Of a DNA stretch of 64,000 nt, positions 21,800 to 34,800 are shown in pieces. Origin of the DNA: Hygrophila difformis (taxonomy: Eukaryota > Streptophyta > Magnoliopsida > Lamiales > Acanthaceae); contig JAOANR010000009.1 of NCBI GenBank assembly GCA_030278955.1, positions 36,897,974 to 36,961,973 of the forward strand, given 5' to 3'. The notes below the pieces were generated by a model. The model had not been told where the DNA came from, did no database searches, and saw only the letters and a list, made by a program, of their open reading frames with translations. Position 1 is the first letter of the stretch; the number at the start of each line of letters is the position of its first letter. Made by a program: the position numbers and the translations under genes.

Positions 21800-24108
21800 A
21801 GGTCTTCATCTCTACTAGACTTCCTTGAAATTAGTTTCGTATGTAGGAGAGGTCCTTGAAGTCCTGTACAATCAAATGTTCTTTTAATTTAGGGAACAAA
21901 ATTGTCATTGCGATATTGACTATCTCCCTATCAAGGACAACCATTGTGCACTGGCCTTTAAGCCATCGTAGCCTGTTGATAAATGTACTTGCCGCCTCGT
22001 CGGCAAACTGTTTAGAATTAGTGAGGTCTGCGAGACTGACGTGCATTAATGGTGTGTAGAACATGTTATAGAGGATCTTTCTAGATCAGCCTAATTTTGT
22101 ATAGAGTTAGGCCGTATGGATGCATACCAAGCAAAGGCATGTCTAGTAAGGGATATGCTGAACAGCCTCAGCATTAGCCAATCATTGGCCACTATCTCAC
22201 CACGTTGTGCGGTGAATCTGCCAACATGTTCTACTGTTGACTTGTCGTCGTTTCCGGAGAAAGTAGTGAACCTAGGCATCTTAAACCCTTTGGGGTAAGG
22301 TTGCATGGTGTCCACCCAGTCTGGACAGGGTTTCCTATATGTGGGCTGCTCCCTCGGCCTCAGCTGGAATCCGAAATGCCACTGCATCATATAAGCTAAC
22401 TGTTCGTGTAACACCGCCGGTGCCTTCGTAGGAGGCATGGCTGTTGTGGGTGGTGTGGGAAGTGCCATAGCCATCCCCTGTGGTTATGCGGCTACCCCCT
22501 TAGCGCTGGAGGTGTCCAACTAAGGTTTGTTATGGGCGCCGGTACTGGCAAAAAATTCGCCACATATGGGGCTGTCGGAATGTTAGCCACATGAGGTGCT
22601 GCTTGTCATGGCTACAGGCTAGTCCAATTGGGGGTCATGAGACTGCCTAGTGAGGCATTGGAGGCCAGGAGACAACTTGGTGTCTGGGAGGACATGAGAC
22701 AGCTTGACGAAGCATTAGAGGACATGAGATTAGGGGTGAACACGGTTTGGTTTGGTGTGGTTTCGCACCAAACCCAAACCAAACCACAAAAAAATGGTTT
22801 GGGAAAAAAACAAACCAAACCAAACCATTTAGCATTTCAAACCAAATCAAACCAAATAGGAAAAAATGGTTTCGTGCGGTTTGGTTATGGTTTAACCAAA
22901 AAAATTTTTTAAAAAAAATCATATGAATTACAGTCGTAAGTGTATAATCCAAACTCCAAAATCCTAATTAATTTTTTTAAAAAAAAAATAAGTTCACTAT
23001 TTACAAGCCAAATACTTAATAAACTAGAACTACAATAAGCGTTTGTAAAAAAATAAAACTACAATTATAAATGAATAGAAAATGATTCGAAAACAAGTAA
23101 AATTGAATCCTGATTTAGCATGATTTTGTCCTCCAAGCCCAATAACCTATAACATAAGAAAACAACAAATTATATAGTTGATATTATATACAACAATGAA
23201 ACAAAAAAATAAATTACAATATATATATTTTCTAATTAAATATATATATATATATATATTGCAGTTTGTGGTCTGGTTTGGTTAATTTTTTCTCCAAACC
23301 AGACCTAAACTGCAAACCACGGTTTTGTTAAAAAAAATCAAACCATAAATTTTAAACCGCAAACCAAACTAAGCCAATTTGGTTTGGTTTGCAGTTTGGT
23401 CTGGTCTAGACCGAACTCTGCACAGCCCTACATGATATAATCTGGTGCTTTGGAGGCCATGGGACAACCTGGGTTTAGGGTGAGACAAACTATGGGCTGG
23501 GAGGCCATGAGACAGCCGGGTGAGGCATTGGAGGCCATCAGACAGCCTGGTGCGGCATAGATCGGCAGTGGAGGTGCTGCATATGTAAACCTCAGCATGT
23601 TGGGTATCGTTGGTGTGTAAGTGTGAACAGCCCGGTAAGGCACCTGAAAAGGACCGGCTAAGCCGCTAGACTTTAAAGATGGTGGTTGGCATGGTGTTGC
23701 TCCTCAAATCCTTTGTTGGCCGCCTGACGGCCCTGGACATTGGAGACTGGGCGGTACACTCGCGACGTTAATAGGAGTTGTTCCATCTTGTTGAAGACGC
23801 ATGGAGCTATACACTCTCTCAATGTGGTTGGCCATGGCAGGCCGTAGTACATCCATTATATGTTTGGTGATGACCGTCATGAACTCGGCCATCGACACTG
23901 TCATCGATTGCCGCATTTTCTCCGAAACCGAAGGGGTCTGCATAATCCCTTTTTGCGGTTGAGAACTGCCTTCTATCGTTTCATCGGTAGACATTCTAAT
24001 TGGTGACTTCTCCTGCAGAGATATCTCTTCAAACTTCTGAGTTAGGTCACTCACTAGTCTACCGAACCTTAGATGCATAAACTCCAAGCGGATATGATTT
24101 CCACTCAT
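21800..24108 (-). pseudogene. Gypsy gag remnant, split by a hAT insertion
   Basis: The N-terminal part starts at MSGNHIRLEFMHLRFGRLVS near 24108. The retrotransposon gag domain is in the left part: PRFTTFSGNDDKSTVEHVGR at about 22210, then FAWYASIRPNSIQN and, in the next segment, ASTFINRLRWLKGQCTMVVL. The middle is a degenerate repeat coding for CLMASNASPG-like units (plus strand gaggccatgagacagcctgg). The hAT element 22731-23430 lies within that repeat. Several stops and frame changes are present, so no product is expected. Confidence 0.8.
22731..23430. mobile_element. Non-autonomous hAT element (700 bp)
   Basis: The ends are TAGGGGTGAACA and the inverse of TAGGGCTGTGCA, flanked by 8-bp direct repeats with one mismatch (catgagat 22723-22730, catgatat 23431-23438), as for hAT transposons. 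The subterminal regions are packed with ggtttggtttgg words in inverted orientation, and a TA microsatellite lies at 23237-23260. There is no transposase. Confidence 0.88.
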
Positions 24109-24129
24109 GTTCCACTGGACGTGCCAATT

Positions 24130-24573
24130 TGTTATACCATAAAAATATTTGGGGGGAAAAAAGAAGAAACTGGAATTGAATTGCAATTGAAAAATTACAA
24201 CAGTGCTGGAATTGACCAAAAGCTGTGAGAAAGCGGTAAATTGGAGTCAAAGCTTGAATGAAAGCAAGAAAAAAATATGAAAAATGTAAGGCGTCTCTTT
24301 GAGAGTTGTGTTGATCTCCCCTAATCTGATGCTGACTTTGGTATTTATAGATATCCGCGGTCCTCAGCATTCAACCGCCCACTCTCCATGCCGCGATTGT
24401 GCTTCTTGACCTTGACGGTGTGTAGATAACCGTCTTGAACTCCCCAATCTTTATCATGCTCATCCATGTCCCTGTCCAATCAATTGCTATGATTAATTTA
24501 ATTGGGCTTCACTGTTGGGCCGATTATTGGACTAGGTCAATTTCATTGGTGTCAAAATAATTTTACGGTAACA
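24130..24573 (-). repeat. 5' LTR of the pol-less gypsy element
   Basis: It starts TGTTATACCATAAAAATATT and ends TTTTACGGTAACA. A minus-strand TATA box is at 24341-24350. Directly left lies AATTGGCACGTCCAG (minus strand), the primer-site-like motif. Confidence 0.87.
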
Positions 24574-25429
24574 CATTCTAATTTGGCGTAATTTAAACAT
24601 ACTAAATAGAGGAACAAGAAATATTCAATACCAAAGAAGAAATTTTTATAACAATCAAACAAAAGTCCACAAAAATTCATATCCCAGTTAGTTCAATTCA
24701 ACAATAGATAAGTCATTTATACACAATTCATAGTAACCAAAATATTACAGCAGGGGAAACATTTCGACATTCCTAACAAATTAAAATTGAAGAACAACCT
24801 CACTTTGTGAAAAGTGCGAGCTAATGTCTAATTTCTGCTGCAATATTTGGCTCTAAAAATCAGTGTCTGGCTGGGAACGAGATGGTAATTTCTGGACAAG
24901 AATTGGCAGATTTCTGATGGAGGCTGGTGGAACTCCGACTGATAAAAAAAGTGAAATTGGATGAGGGATTGGCGTGAATCTTCTGTAGTTCACTGTGTTA
25001 TCTTCTGCCCAGGTGCACTTTTTGTCCTCCAGTATTTACAGTTGCCAAGCTTTGCATTTTTATCCCTCAATCATCTCTCCTCACTATTTCAAATTTGTAA
25101 GGAATTGGTAAACCCTCTACCGATCGTGACTCCTTTCTTCAAGTTAGTGGTTGTGACTCCTTCAGTTAATTCCAGTCTTACCCACTCCACGTTTTTTACT
25201 CCCATTTTCAACCTTTTATTTAAGATCCCCTTTTGCTTTTAATCCCCAACAATGTCCAGACTTTTCAATCAAACCCGTAGGGACTAAATAGCAAAATTCA
25301 CAATTCTCTTTTGTTGTTAATCACAACACCAAATATTCACCAATTAGGAGTATTTATATGATTTCACATTCAAAACAAGAGCAAAATATATGCAAAATAG
25401 TATAAAAACTTAACATATATTTGAGGAAT
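24574..25429. other. Interval without a recognised gene
   Basis: AT-rich sequence that seems to continue the interval left of 20669. It may include the 3' flank of the decayed MULE. No inverted terminal repeat could be matched by eye. Confidence 0.35.
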
Positions 25430-27546
25430 AAATTCTTGGAGCATGATGTTGTGCTTATCAATGAATCCTTGAATTCTTGGATAAAGCACCTCTTACCATG
25501 TCTTTGATTTTGCTGACTTGTCCCTATTTTTGGTAAACCTTTTCATCAATGCCTCATGTATCTCTTCAAGCATGGTGATTAATTGGCCTCTATCAACTTT
25601 TCCTGAATTTTTCATTGAAGGTTTCACATGCATTGTTTGTACGAATATCACAAAGTCTCTAAAAACTGCCCTAATCCATTCGCTTGGAGGCCTTTCTCTT
25701 AAACATTATTTTGCAGCAGGCTCTCCAAAATAATTTCTTCAAAGCAGCTCCTCTTAAACTTGCATTCTGGAAGTTCACAAACAAATGTCTTGCTTAGAAC
25801 CTGCCATCAAAAGTTTACAAACAAGAAAAGTATTTTTAGATGCATAAATTCAATTCAAGCAAATGTAATAAGAATAGTAAATATAATAATGCAATCAAAT
25901 GTAATAATAAATTGCTGTTAGATGCTAGGAACTCAACCCCATATAATTCAAGCAAATATAATATTCAAGGTGACCTATACTCAGCCCCGGGAACTCATCT
26001 AACTCTGCTTGAATTAAACCTAACATCACATAAAGCATATGATTAGTCTCATAAATAATTTCACTTCTAAACATAAACAATTCTATAGATAATTGGTGCG
26101 AAGATGCCAAGCCTTTTGGTTTGTCAGACATCAAGGTGTAATATTTATTTTCAAAAATTCTCATCTCTCTTTTTAAGATCCTCATAAACTATGCCCAAGT
26201 GTCAATGCGCTCTTTCCCCACGACTGCCCATGCTATTGGCAAGTAATTGTTATTGGCATCAATTCAACGAGCTGTTAAAAAGCAGCCACTACTAACTCCC
26301 TTAAGCCAACAGCCATCAAAGCATAGGACAGGCCTGCAGCCTTCTTTGAAGCCAAGCCAACCTTGGATGCATTTAAACACACATCAACTGTCAAACCTCC
26401 TCCTACCATCTAAACCATCCACCACCAGTTCAACTGATGACCCTGGATTGCTCCTTTTGACTTCCTCCACATAGCTATACAGAAATTCATACTGAGTGTA
26501 TGGTTTCCCATCAATTAAATCCAAAGCCTTCCTCTTTGTCCTTATAACTATTTAGATATGTGAACATTAAGTGATCTCTTTGGACTAGTCCTAAATGCCT
26601 CTAAGTCCCTCTTAGGCTCATTTTTAAATTTGTCTTTGAACTTCTCAGCCAACCAGGTAGATGTCGCATTCTTCACATTAAAGGTTGGCTTACAGTATGC
26701 TTCTCATAGTATATTGCTACCTAGAAGGTGCACTCATTCTTTATCCGCAAATCTCTAACCATCCACGGGTAGCAAGTCACACCACATTCTGCCCAAAGCT
26801 TTGTATTGTCATTCTTTGGGAATTTTACATTCCTCTTGTCATTTATAGCCATGGATAGGATGGCCATCTTCAAAACCATCTTACTTGAGAAAGTCATTTC
26901 CAAACACAACTTGGGATCAAACTTGTTCAATAGATTAAAGGTTGGGCAGTTAAACCTATTTGGTGCTTCATCATTAGAGTCTCTAGCAGTGGTTAGATCT
27001 TCATCACTATCATTGACAAAGTCATCATCATCACTCTCCATTTCCTTATCTTGAGCACTAAGCAACTCTACTTACCCTATTTCCTTCCTGGATAACCTTT
27101 TCTTTCCCTTTGTTCCTTGTAGCACTAAAATGCTTGCTACTTTTAGGAGGATTACCAAACACATTCACCAATATGTCATCCTTTGAATCCTCACTCTCAC
27201 CCATATCATATTCATACTCTTCATAAGAATCATTGAAATCACTCAACCAATCAAGAGAGTCATCTCCATCGGTGCCATCAGCTGCTTCAGACACATCACC
27301 ATTGATGGCAGACTTAAGAACAACACAAATTAAGCATTCCCTAATATTTTCCAATTTATCATATGAAGGAAACAACTGCATATCCTCTGTTAGACATGTC
27401 ACCCCAATCCTATTTTTCAAATATAAGTTAAAATTATGTTCAAGATTTGCCTCACAACACATTCTCATCCCTTCAACACTTAACAAACTAACTGGTACGT
27501 GATCATATTTATACACCTTAATTAAATACTCTTTTTCAAAGTACAC
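25430..27546 (-). pseudogene. MULE (MuDR-type) transposase pseudogene
   Basis: Reading right to left, the N-terminal region (27546-27058) has an acidic linker. The MuDR DNA-binding region follows (MVLKMAILSMAINDKRNVKF, then ECGVTCYPWMVRDLRIKNEC). A helical region starts NPTFNVKNATSTWLAEKFKD. The catalytic domain is read near 26330 as VLCFDGCWLKGVSSGCFLTA, whose DGC holds the first catalytic Asp, with NNNYLPIAWAVVGKERIDTW next. Then come YTLMSDKPKGLASSH (second Asp) at about 26120 and CDIRTNNACETFNEKF plus TMLEEIHEALMKRFTKNRDK at 25500-25660. At least five stops or frame changes interrupt it. The protein would be a cut-and-paste transposase; this copy is inactive. Confidence 0.88.
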
Positions 27547-29330
27547 GCCCTCACGTATTTATCCCCAAAATAAAAAGCAATGGTGACTCGGTCGTAATCA
27601 GGTCCGAAATAGAAAGAAACCAAAAACCTAACCTTTTTTAACCTTCATTCCAAGTGGCTACCAAGGCAAATAAACAATTACGAAAAAAAAAAAAAAGTAA
27701 CACACACAGGACCCATCCAAGATTCTTGTCGGGTTCCCACATGAACAATCTTGCACAAGGGACCACAGTACCACACAATTTACATACACTATTTCAACTG
27801 CAATTTTAGCATGCTTTAAAGATTTTCACATGCGGGAACCTACTTTCTAGCACAATCGGACAAAAAAAAAAGAAACCATCTAGAACCCCACACTCATAAA
27901 TGTGTATTCAGAACCAAGTGGAAGGAAATGCATAACTTTAAAACTGCAAACAAATGGGGAAAACCTACCATAATTCGGAGGGGTTAATCGTTTTCTTCTT
28001 CAGCCCTTAACGTGGATCCGAACATGCCCATTTTCTGCGATTTCTTGCTGGAACAACTTCGCATATTCGAGCTTAGGGTTTCTTGAAGAATGGCTTGGGT
28101 GATTTCGAAGTGAGCCCCGATGAAAGGGGATTTTGGTCTGACCTCGAGAGTGTCTACCTATTTGAAGAACATGGGTTGGGTTACAAAACCCGACCCTTTT
28201 TGTGTGTCCATTTGGTGTTTGCAATGTCAAAATGTACACGGTGGAGGTCAATCCTCATTTTGGACCGCCACGTAAGCACACTCACACTAAATGAAGGGGA
28301 AAAAATTTACGAAATGATGGATTCGAAATTTTTGTAAAGAAAATAAACTAAAAAATATTTTTCCGAACATAGGTATAATATAAATAAATTTAGGGGTTAG
28401 ATCATGTGTGGGTGCACATGCATGTTACATGTTTGTGATGGGATATGTGTTTAGTATGGTGGAAGAATGTGAGTGATGGGAGAAATGTTTCGTGTATGAT
28501 GCGAGATATGTTTTCTATGATGTTTGCAAATACAGACTCTTTAAGGATCGATATTGTAACCAGACTGATAGATGTAGTATAAGTTCAATGTATAGATATA
28601 AAAATAGATAATGATTTTATACTAAGTCCTAACAATCAACAGATGAATTTATCCTTACCAAGACAACTTATAATTGTTTTAGGTTAGGGTTGGATAAGTA
28701 AATTTGGAAGAACATTAAAAATCTGTAATAACGTACAATCGCTCAAAAAATGAATAAGTTCGAATCACTCAATATAATTGATCACTCAACTCAACAAGGG
28801 GCACTACTTACCATTATAAAGCTAGAAATCCCAAAATAAGTGAATATGGGAGAATGTGCTTTGTATGCTAAATCTGTATATATAGAATGTGATCTATAAA
28901 ATTTGTTTCGGGATGTCTTATGTAAAAAATATTACTAAAAATGAAATATAGCATATTATATCTAATATTACAAAAAAACTCAAAATACATCATAAAAACT
29001 CAAAAAAAAAAAAATGCCCAAGTCCTTAAAATACATTGTATATGGGTCGAGTTAAGGTGCGATTGCACCATCCCACAGCACATCAAGGCGAAGATCTTGA
29101 GCGTCCAATTAAAATCCAAGGGTTGTAAATGCAAAAGGGTAAAGTTGTCCAATGAAAATATGTAACGGTTTTATTAATTACCAAATTAATGGATTACTAC
29201 GTATCTGTAACGGATTTACTGCATATCTTAAACGGATTTGTATCCTAAAATATCTTATAACATAAAAATTAACTAAAATTAAAACATATTACTTACACAA
29301 ATTATATTAAAAAATTCCTATTCCTTTCAG
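27547..29330. other. Interval without a recognised gene
   Basis: It probably holds the 5' flank of the MULE and the left edge of the CAGCGATG-bearing element. The stretch 29040-29170 (gcaccatcccacagcacatc and onward) looks like a repeat-family terminus but was not placed. ORFs here are short and unconvincing. Confidence 0.35.
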
Positions 29331-29332
29331 GT

Positions 29333-29770
29333 ATAAGTGCAACTATTTTCAGCGACATACCAATTCATTTGCAGCGATGTTATATCTTATCAGCGATACA
29401 AATGTATTCTTTTCAGCGATGCCAACTTCTTCATTTCAGCGAGAGTTCATCATTCTTTTCAGCGATGACTAACAATTCCTTTCACCGAGAGGTGCAACTG
29501 TTTTCATCGAGATACTAATACACTTTGCAGATATGTTATATCTTTTCAGCGATGTTCATACATTCTTTTCAGCGATGAGTTGTAATTCTTTTCAGCGAGT
29601 AAACTTCATTCTTTTCAGCGATACATCATATGTTTTTACTCTTAAAGAAATTATTAATTCCTAATTATTATGACAAACGTACACTTTGCGATGTACAGTT
29701 ATTTTCAGCGAGTGCTTAAAAATCTTTCCAGCAATGAATAGGTCTTATTTTCAGCGATGAATCGGAATTA
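29333..29770. repeat. CAGCGATG motif array A
   Basis: About fourteen copies of a motif close to TTTTCAGCGATG are spaced 15-40 bp apart, all in one orientation. There is also a higher-order repeat: the segment from 29335 (gtgcaactattttcagcga) recurs from about 29492 with changes. The same motif forms arrays near 31325, 36525 and 37960. Confidence 0.8.
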
Positions 29771-30041
29771 ATAATTCATAATTAGTTCAAAAAAATTCCA
29801 AACCAAAATCAGTAAAACAACCATAAATCAGTTCAAAAACAATTCATAATCAGTTCCATTCAAACAATTCCATTGTAACATTGCAAAACATCCCATAAAC
29901 ATCCCATAAACATAATCAGTTCAAACCATCCCATAAACATCCCAAAACAAAACAAACCATAATCAGTTCAAACCATCCCATAATCAGTTCAAAAACATCG
30001 CAAAACAAACCAAAAAAACCATTTTAGCAGAAAACCTAAAA

Positions 30042-31172
30042 TTAAACATCAGGGGAAGAATCGTGAGGGTCGAAGATGGCTTCATACAGCGCCGTAAGCC
30101 TAGGAAGCAGATCTCCCCAGATATTTGTAAAAACCATTTTACGTTGAGACAACTCCCGTGGAGTCTTTGCGAAGGAGATTCGAACGTTGCGATAGTGCTT
30201 ACACATTTCCTGCAGCTCTGTGGGGTCAAATGAATGCCTGTTTATATCACAGCCTTTAGATCTGCCTTCTGATTTAAGGGCATCAAGATGAATATCCAGA
30301 GCTTGGAAGTGGGGATCCATGACTCGATAAGATTCTTCAGCAGCCTCAATATCAGGATACTCAGTTATAATTTTCTGAAGAAAAACCTGTGTTTCAACAA
30401 GCAGATCGTGAAACTTCTTAGGCGTAATCCCACGATCTAACATTTTTTGGCTCAACACAAAGATAGCTTATCAACATATAAGATGTAAATATAAGATTCC
30501 ATTCCATTCCACCTCAACACAAATATGTTTATTGTTTTCCTATTCCAGAATACATGCTATCAACTCAGTATTAAATTTATTATTTTTTATCGACATATAA
30601 GATGCCATTTTCCAGAAATGAGATTTGAAAATGAAGTAACTCCATTTATCTACCAACACTTCAGTTTGAGAAGTTGGAAAAACTTTAGGATTTACTCTAT
30701 AAGATACCCTATAAGGTTGTAATCCTCCAAATAACGAAGTTTCTAAGCCGCAAAAATCACTATATGGACTTACTCTGCACTAGCAGGTTCATTAACATCA
30801 TATTTAATCAACAAGCACATGAATGAAAACTCTACAAAAATTATGTTCTAACTTAACACTTTCGAGGTGGATAATAGACTAAGTGTTGCATATTCATATC
30901 ATACATGGCAAAATAATTAAATGTATCAGTCAAAGATTCTTCAGCATACTCTATCAGGATACTCGGTTATAATTTTCATAAGAAATCCCTGTGTTTCAAC
31001 AAGCAGATCGTGATGCTTCTTAGGCGCAATCCCACGATCTAACATTTTTTCGATTAAATCGTTAAGGGCGCGTGCTTGATCACAAGTCGGATGTATACAC
31101 CGCAGAAACCTCCCAAAAGTCTCCCAACATTGCGTCAAAAAACTAGAACTACTCTTCGGTACATCTTCTTTT
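30042..31172 (-). pseudogene. Unrecognised small ORF with a partial internal duplication
   Basis: I do not recognise this gene. The 3' part (30042-30458) encodes 138 residues including KMLDRGITPKKFHDLLVETQ and HSFDPTELQEMCKHYRNVRI. A second copy of the first motif lies in 30941-31138 (MLDRGIAPKKHHDLLVETQG), preceded by FLTQCWETFGRFLRCIHPTC. An ATG near 31170 (MSSKRR) is one base out of frame with it. The simplest reading is a gene of about 190 codons whose first exon and part of the second were duplicated around a 490-bp insert. It lies between two CAGCGATG arrays, so it may belong to that element family. Confidence 0.5.
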
Positions 31173-31324
31173 GGACGACATATTTCTGAACGAGAGCAGT
31201 TAGGGTTTTGAGAAATTAGGGTTTACAAATGAAGTTTTGAGAAATGAAGGTGATTCCATTTATAAGGGTCACAGTTAAAAAAAATTTCGGAGGCCCATTT
31301 CATTTATTTAGGCCCATTTCATTT

Positions 31325-31550
31325 AGCGCAGCGATCACAAAAACTATAATATATTTTAGCGATGACACGATGTACATTTAAGCGATGATAGAAGGTATAT
31401 TTCAGCGATGGAACGTATACTTTTCAGCGACACTTGTATTTTAGTTAAAATAATTTGTTTTTCCACACCAGTTCTTTTCATTCATAGTTCTTTTTAGCGA
31501 TGGTATATATGTTTTCAGCGATGATAGAATTCACAAATCAGCGATTGGGT
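31325..31550. repeat. CAGCGATG motif array B
   Basis: Six to eight motifs of the form tttagcgatg or ttcagcgatg. The stretch 31335-31500 is homologous to 36495-36665, including the shared downstream words tttttccacacc and cattcat, so arrays B and C are copies of one segment. Confidence 0.75.
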
Positions 31551-31790
31551 TATGATCATTGGTTGCAAAGGCGTTAGTTTTGCTAAAAGATTGAGATTAT
31601 ATAGAACTATAGATCATTGGATGCTATGTGGATATGATAATTGTGACCATTAGGATTGTGATTGCCCTAGCAGCTACAATTAGCTGATGGCCCTTATGCC
31701 AATTAGTTTCAATAATACTCCATAATTTACAATGCCTTCTTACATAGGGATATTGAAGAAGACCTCCCCATGTAAGAATAGAAAACTTTC

Positions 31791-31794
<4 letters not shown>

Positions 31795-31826
<32 letters not shown>
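31795..31826. repeat. TA microsatellite
   Basis: A run of TA dinucleotides directly at the 3' border of the Helitron. Similar TA runs occur at 37421-37449 and 62103-62127. Confidence 0.9.
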
Positions 31827-31827
<1 letters not shown>

Positions 31828-34800
31828 TAGAATTCTTACTTGTGGCGCGCGCTACGCTTCGCGCGCCCGTGAGAAAAAAATTATGATCGAATTATATTTT
31901 AATTGGATCAGCAAATTAAAATAGCATAATATATAAAGATGTAGGATAAAGACCAAAAGTGGCATATAAGAATGGTAATGGGACTGTAAGGTACAGCAAC
32001 TACATCAAGAACTTTAGTGAAAAAGAAAATTGATGAATTGAGTCCAGAGTGTTCAGCATGAGAGTATTCCTTCCATCTCAGATAGAAATTTTCTTGCACC
32101 TTCCCCATTAGAATGGAAAATAGCTCCACCATGCATTTCCATATCTGCAAAATTCAGTAGCATGGTAATATATTGCTGTGTACTTTATCACTAAAAGAGG
32201 TTCCTTTTTATGCTCAAATTGAAAGAGAGGAAAATATTATTTTGGGTGGAACTAAGAAAGGGGGATTATTGACAGGAGAACACTATTTCTTCATGACAAC
32301 ACTTTAATCTATAGAACATTCAAAATCAAAAATCTCATAAGTCACAAGCAAAATGCATCTACAAAAAATCCAACAATTATAAGCTGCAAGTGATCACTAA
32401 ATTTTATATAAATGATGATCCATGATTTACCTTATTCATTTTTTTTTTATGATGAGTGCTTACCTTATTCATTTTGATCCTAAAGAATTTAAATAAGCAA
32501 TATGAAATCACCCTACTAACAATACAATATAAAGGATGGATGGAATTAAGAATGCCAGTGAATTACGACAACTTACCAACTCAAAACACCATGTTAAGTG
32601 GAATATGGTATCATAAAATCGTTCGCGTTCTCCATCGTTCCTAACAGTGGTAGTGATTCTCAAGGAATTCCCGGCATTTATTTCTTTAATTTCTTCCAAG
32701 GAAAAAAAAACATCACGGATGTCCTTTTAGCTAATGCATCTGCGAAAAATAAGAAAGCAAACAATGTGGAGCATAAAATGAAAACCGTTCTTCTAGCGAA
32801 CATGTAAATACATATGAAGTGAACAGTACTGAAGACACGATGTAATTTGTAAGCTAATTTGTTAAAATGGATGTCTTGTTTAAACCTTTTGCATGTGAAG
32901 GTGTCTGCATGCAAAAGATAAATAACTAAAGAAGCAATCTCACAAAACAGTTGAGAAATAACAAAGGAATAATCTTAAAACAAATCATGATACAAAAGAA
33001 TCCTAATAAGTAATTGCATCCATCACTCAAACAACACTTGCTGATATTATAATACCAAACTATCAGTTAAAAGCATTTGAGTGGTATTCCATGAGTTGTG
33101 GACAAAAAATGTCTTTCAGCTTTGAAACCTACAAGAAAATAGAAATACATTGTGGTACAGTACAAACAGAAGCTTAGAAAAAGATTAAATTTTACCCTAC
33201 CATAACCTTCAGAGCCAATTTTGTGCCTAAAAGCCAATAGATAAGCCAATGCCCAGCAAGGAAACTTGGTCCCATCAAGCGTGACGACTGCATCTGTCGC
33301 ATAACGATTATCCTTACTCGACTTAATCTTCACAACGCTCCTGTACAACCAATTTCAGCTCGAGAAACAAACGCAAAAAATAAAAACCATATTCTAAGAA
33401 GCAAAGTAATAACCACCTGAATCAAGTTGTAGAAATATGGAACAAGACAATACATCAGGCATGCAAAAAAGCAAACAGCTTTATGTTTTAAGGGCTGTCC
33501 ACTTTCTACACTCGAGCTAAAATAGAACCCATAGCATTATGGAACAATGCCAATGTTGTGTTCCTGTGCAAGAATATGAGTAAACCATAAATGGTTACAA
33601 CTATTTTTCATTTTCTAGCAGTACATGAGACCCAGGGGCGAAACTTCTCATCTCCTCACATTAAGGGCTGATAATTATGCTATTGAAATTAACAAAGTCA
33701 AACCATAACGACATGACTATCAGAAATTTTCAAGAGCCATTAACGAGACCTGTAGTTAAAGATAGAGGTTTTCCGAATGCCCAAAAATTAGATGAAGAAA
33801 CATGGTAAAGTTGAGAAATACAAAATTGATGGCATATAAGAAACATACATAACACAATTAACTTTGGCACTTGCTTCTTGCAACTCAGAAACTGTTACAA
33901 CCTACCAAAATATTATATGCAGAACAATAAAATGGTGGCCAATGAATAAAATAAATAGCCCAATCTATAGACTACATTGGACGATGGAACTTAAAAAAGG
34001 GGAATCAAACCAACACCTGTGTAAAGATCATATCTTGGAATAAGCCTTCAACTCCCAGAGCCTAGAGCAATTCTGATAGTAGCACAATGGAGCCAACCAG
34101 GAATCTCCAATTAACAAATGTTGGGTAATCACTTGTCTTCCAAGACCCCACATTTGCGGTATTGCTTCGTTGGAGAAGAATATAATCACAATTAAAGAAA
34201 TAGAAGCTAGTGAAGCTCTAAATATGTGCATCATCAACAAAATATATCATTGCACAATTCCTCCTAACAACCAGATCTAAATCAACTTATAGAAAGGTGG
34301 TGTTAACTTAAAAATTATTGTCTATATCAAATGATGCTATAGATCTCATCAATCTACTTTATCACTCCATTAAGCTCAATACATCATTAGATTTTTCTAT
34401 CGCATTCACGAGATTGATGATCAAACATTAATAAAAATCACGAATCCAAGAAAATGCTGACCTCATTAACAAGGGCACTAACTTCAAGCTCCTCCAGCAA
34501 TGGATTAAGATTTCCCCTTCTTTTCCAGAGTGTATCATCTTTTTTTGTTATTCATAAAATTGGCCATTTCATATTGAAAATGCATTAATCAATAGACAAC
34601 AGAAGCTAGCATAATTTCAAAATCACTATTAGAAAAATATTTTTAATTCACTTAATCTCAATCCAAAACGACCAAAAAATAAAGAGACACGTAATTAGGG
34701 TAGCGAAACACTCCACTTACGATCAGGTAGGAATATCGATGATAGTGCACTGTCATCACAAGGCACAAGATGGATGACACTGAAACATAAGGAAAAGATA

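Larger units (their letters stand above)
20669..24573 (-). mobile_element. Pol-less Ty3/gypsy derivative with two LTRs
   Basis: Two direct LTRs of 463 and 444 bp (20669-21131 and 24130-24573) enclose a gag remnant on the minus strand and no pol. Where pol should lie is a CCG-rich block (21170-21790). Flanking 5-mers are aattc and cattc, a near-match target duplication. A 700-bp hAT element sits inside gag. The primer-site-like sequence resembles that of the Tat element at 10620-10638. This is a non-autonomous (LARD-like) element. Confidence 0.85.

Noticed and set aside
24960..28340. Terminal inverted repeats of the decayed MULE
   Set aside because: Comparison by eye of 24950-25260 with the reverse complement of 28000-28340 gave no convincing match.
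29349..29762. CRISPR array
   Set aside because: The repeated word is short, its spacing is irregular, the genome is plant nuclear and no cas-like gene is present.
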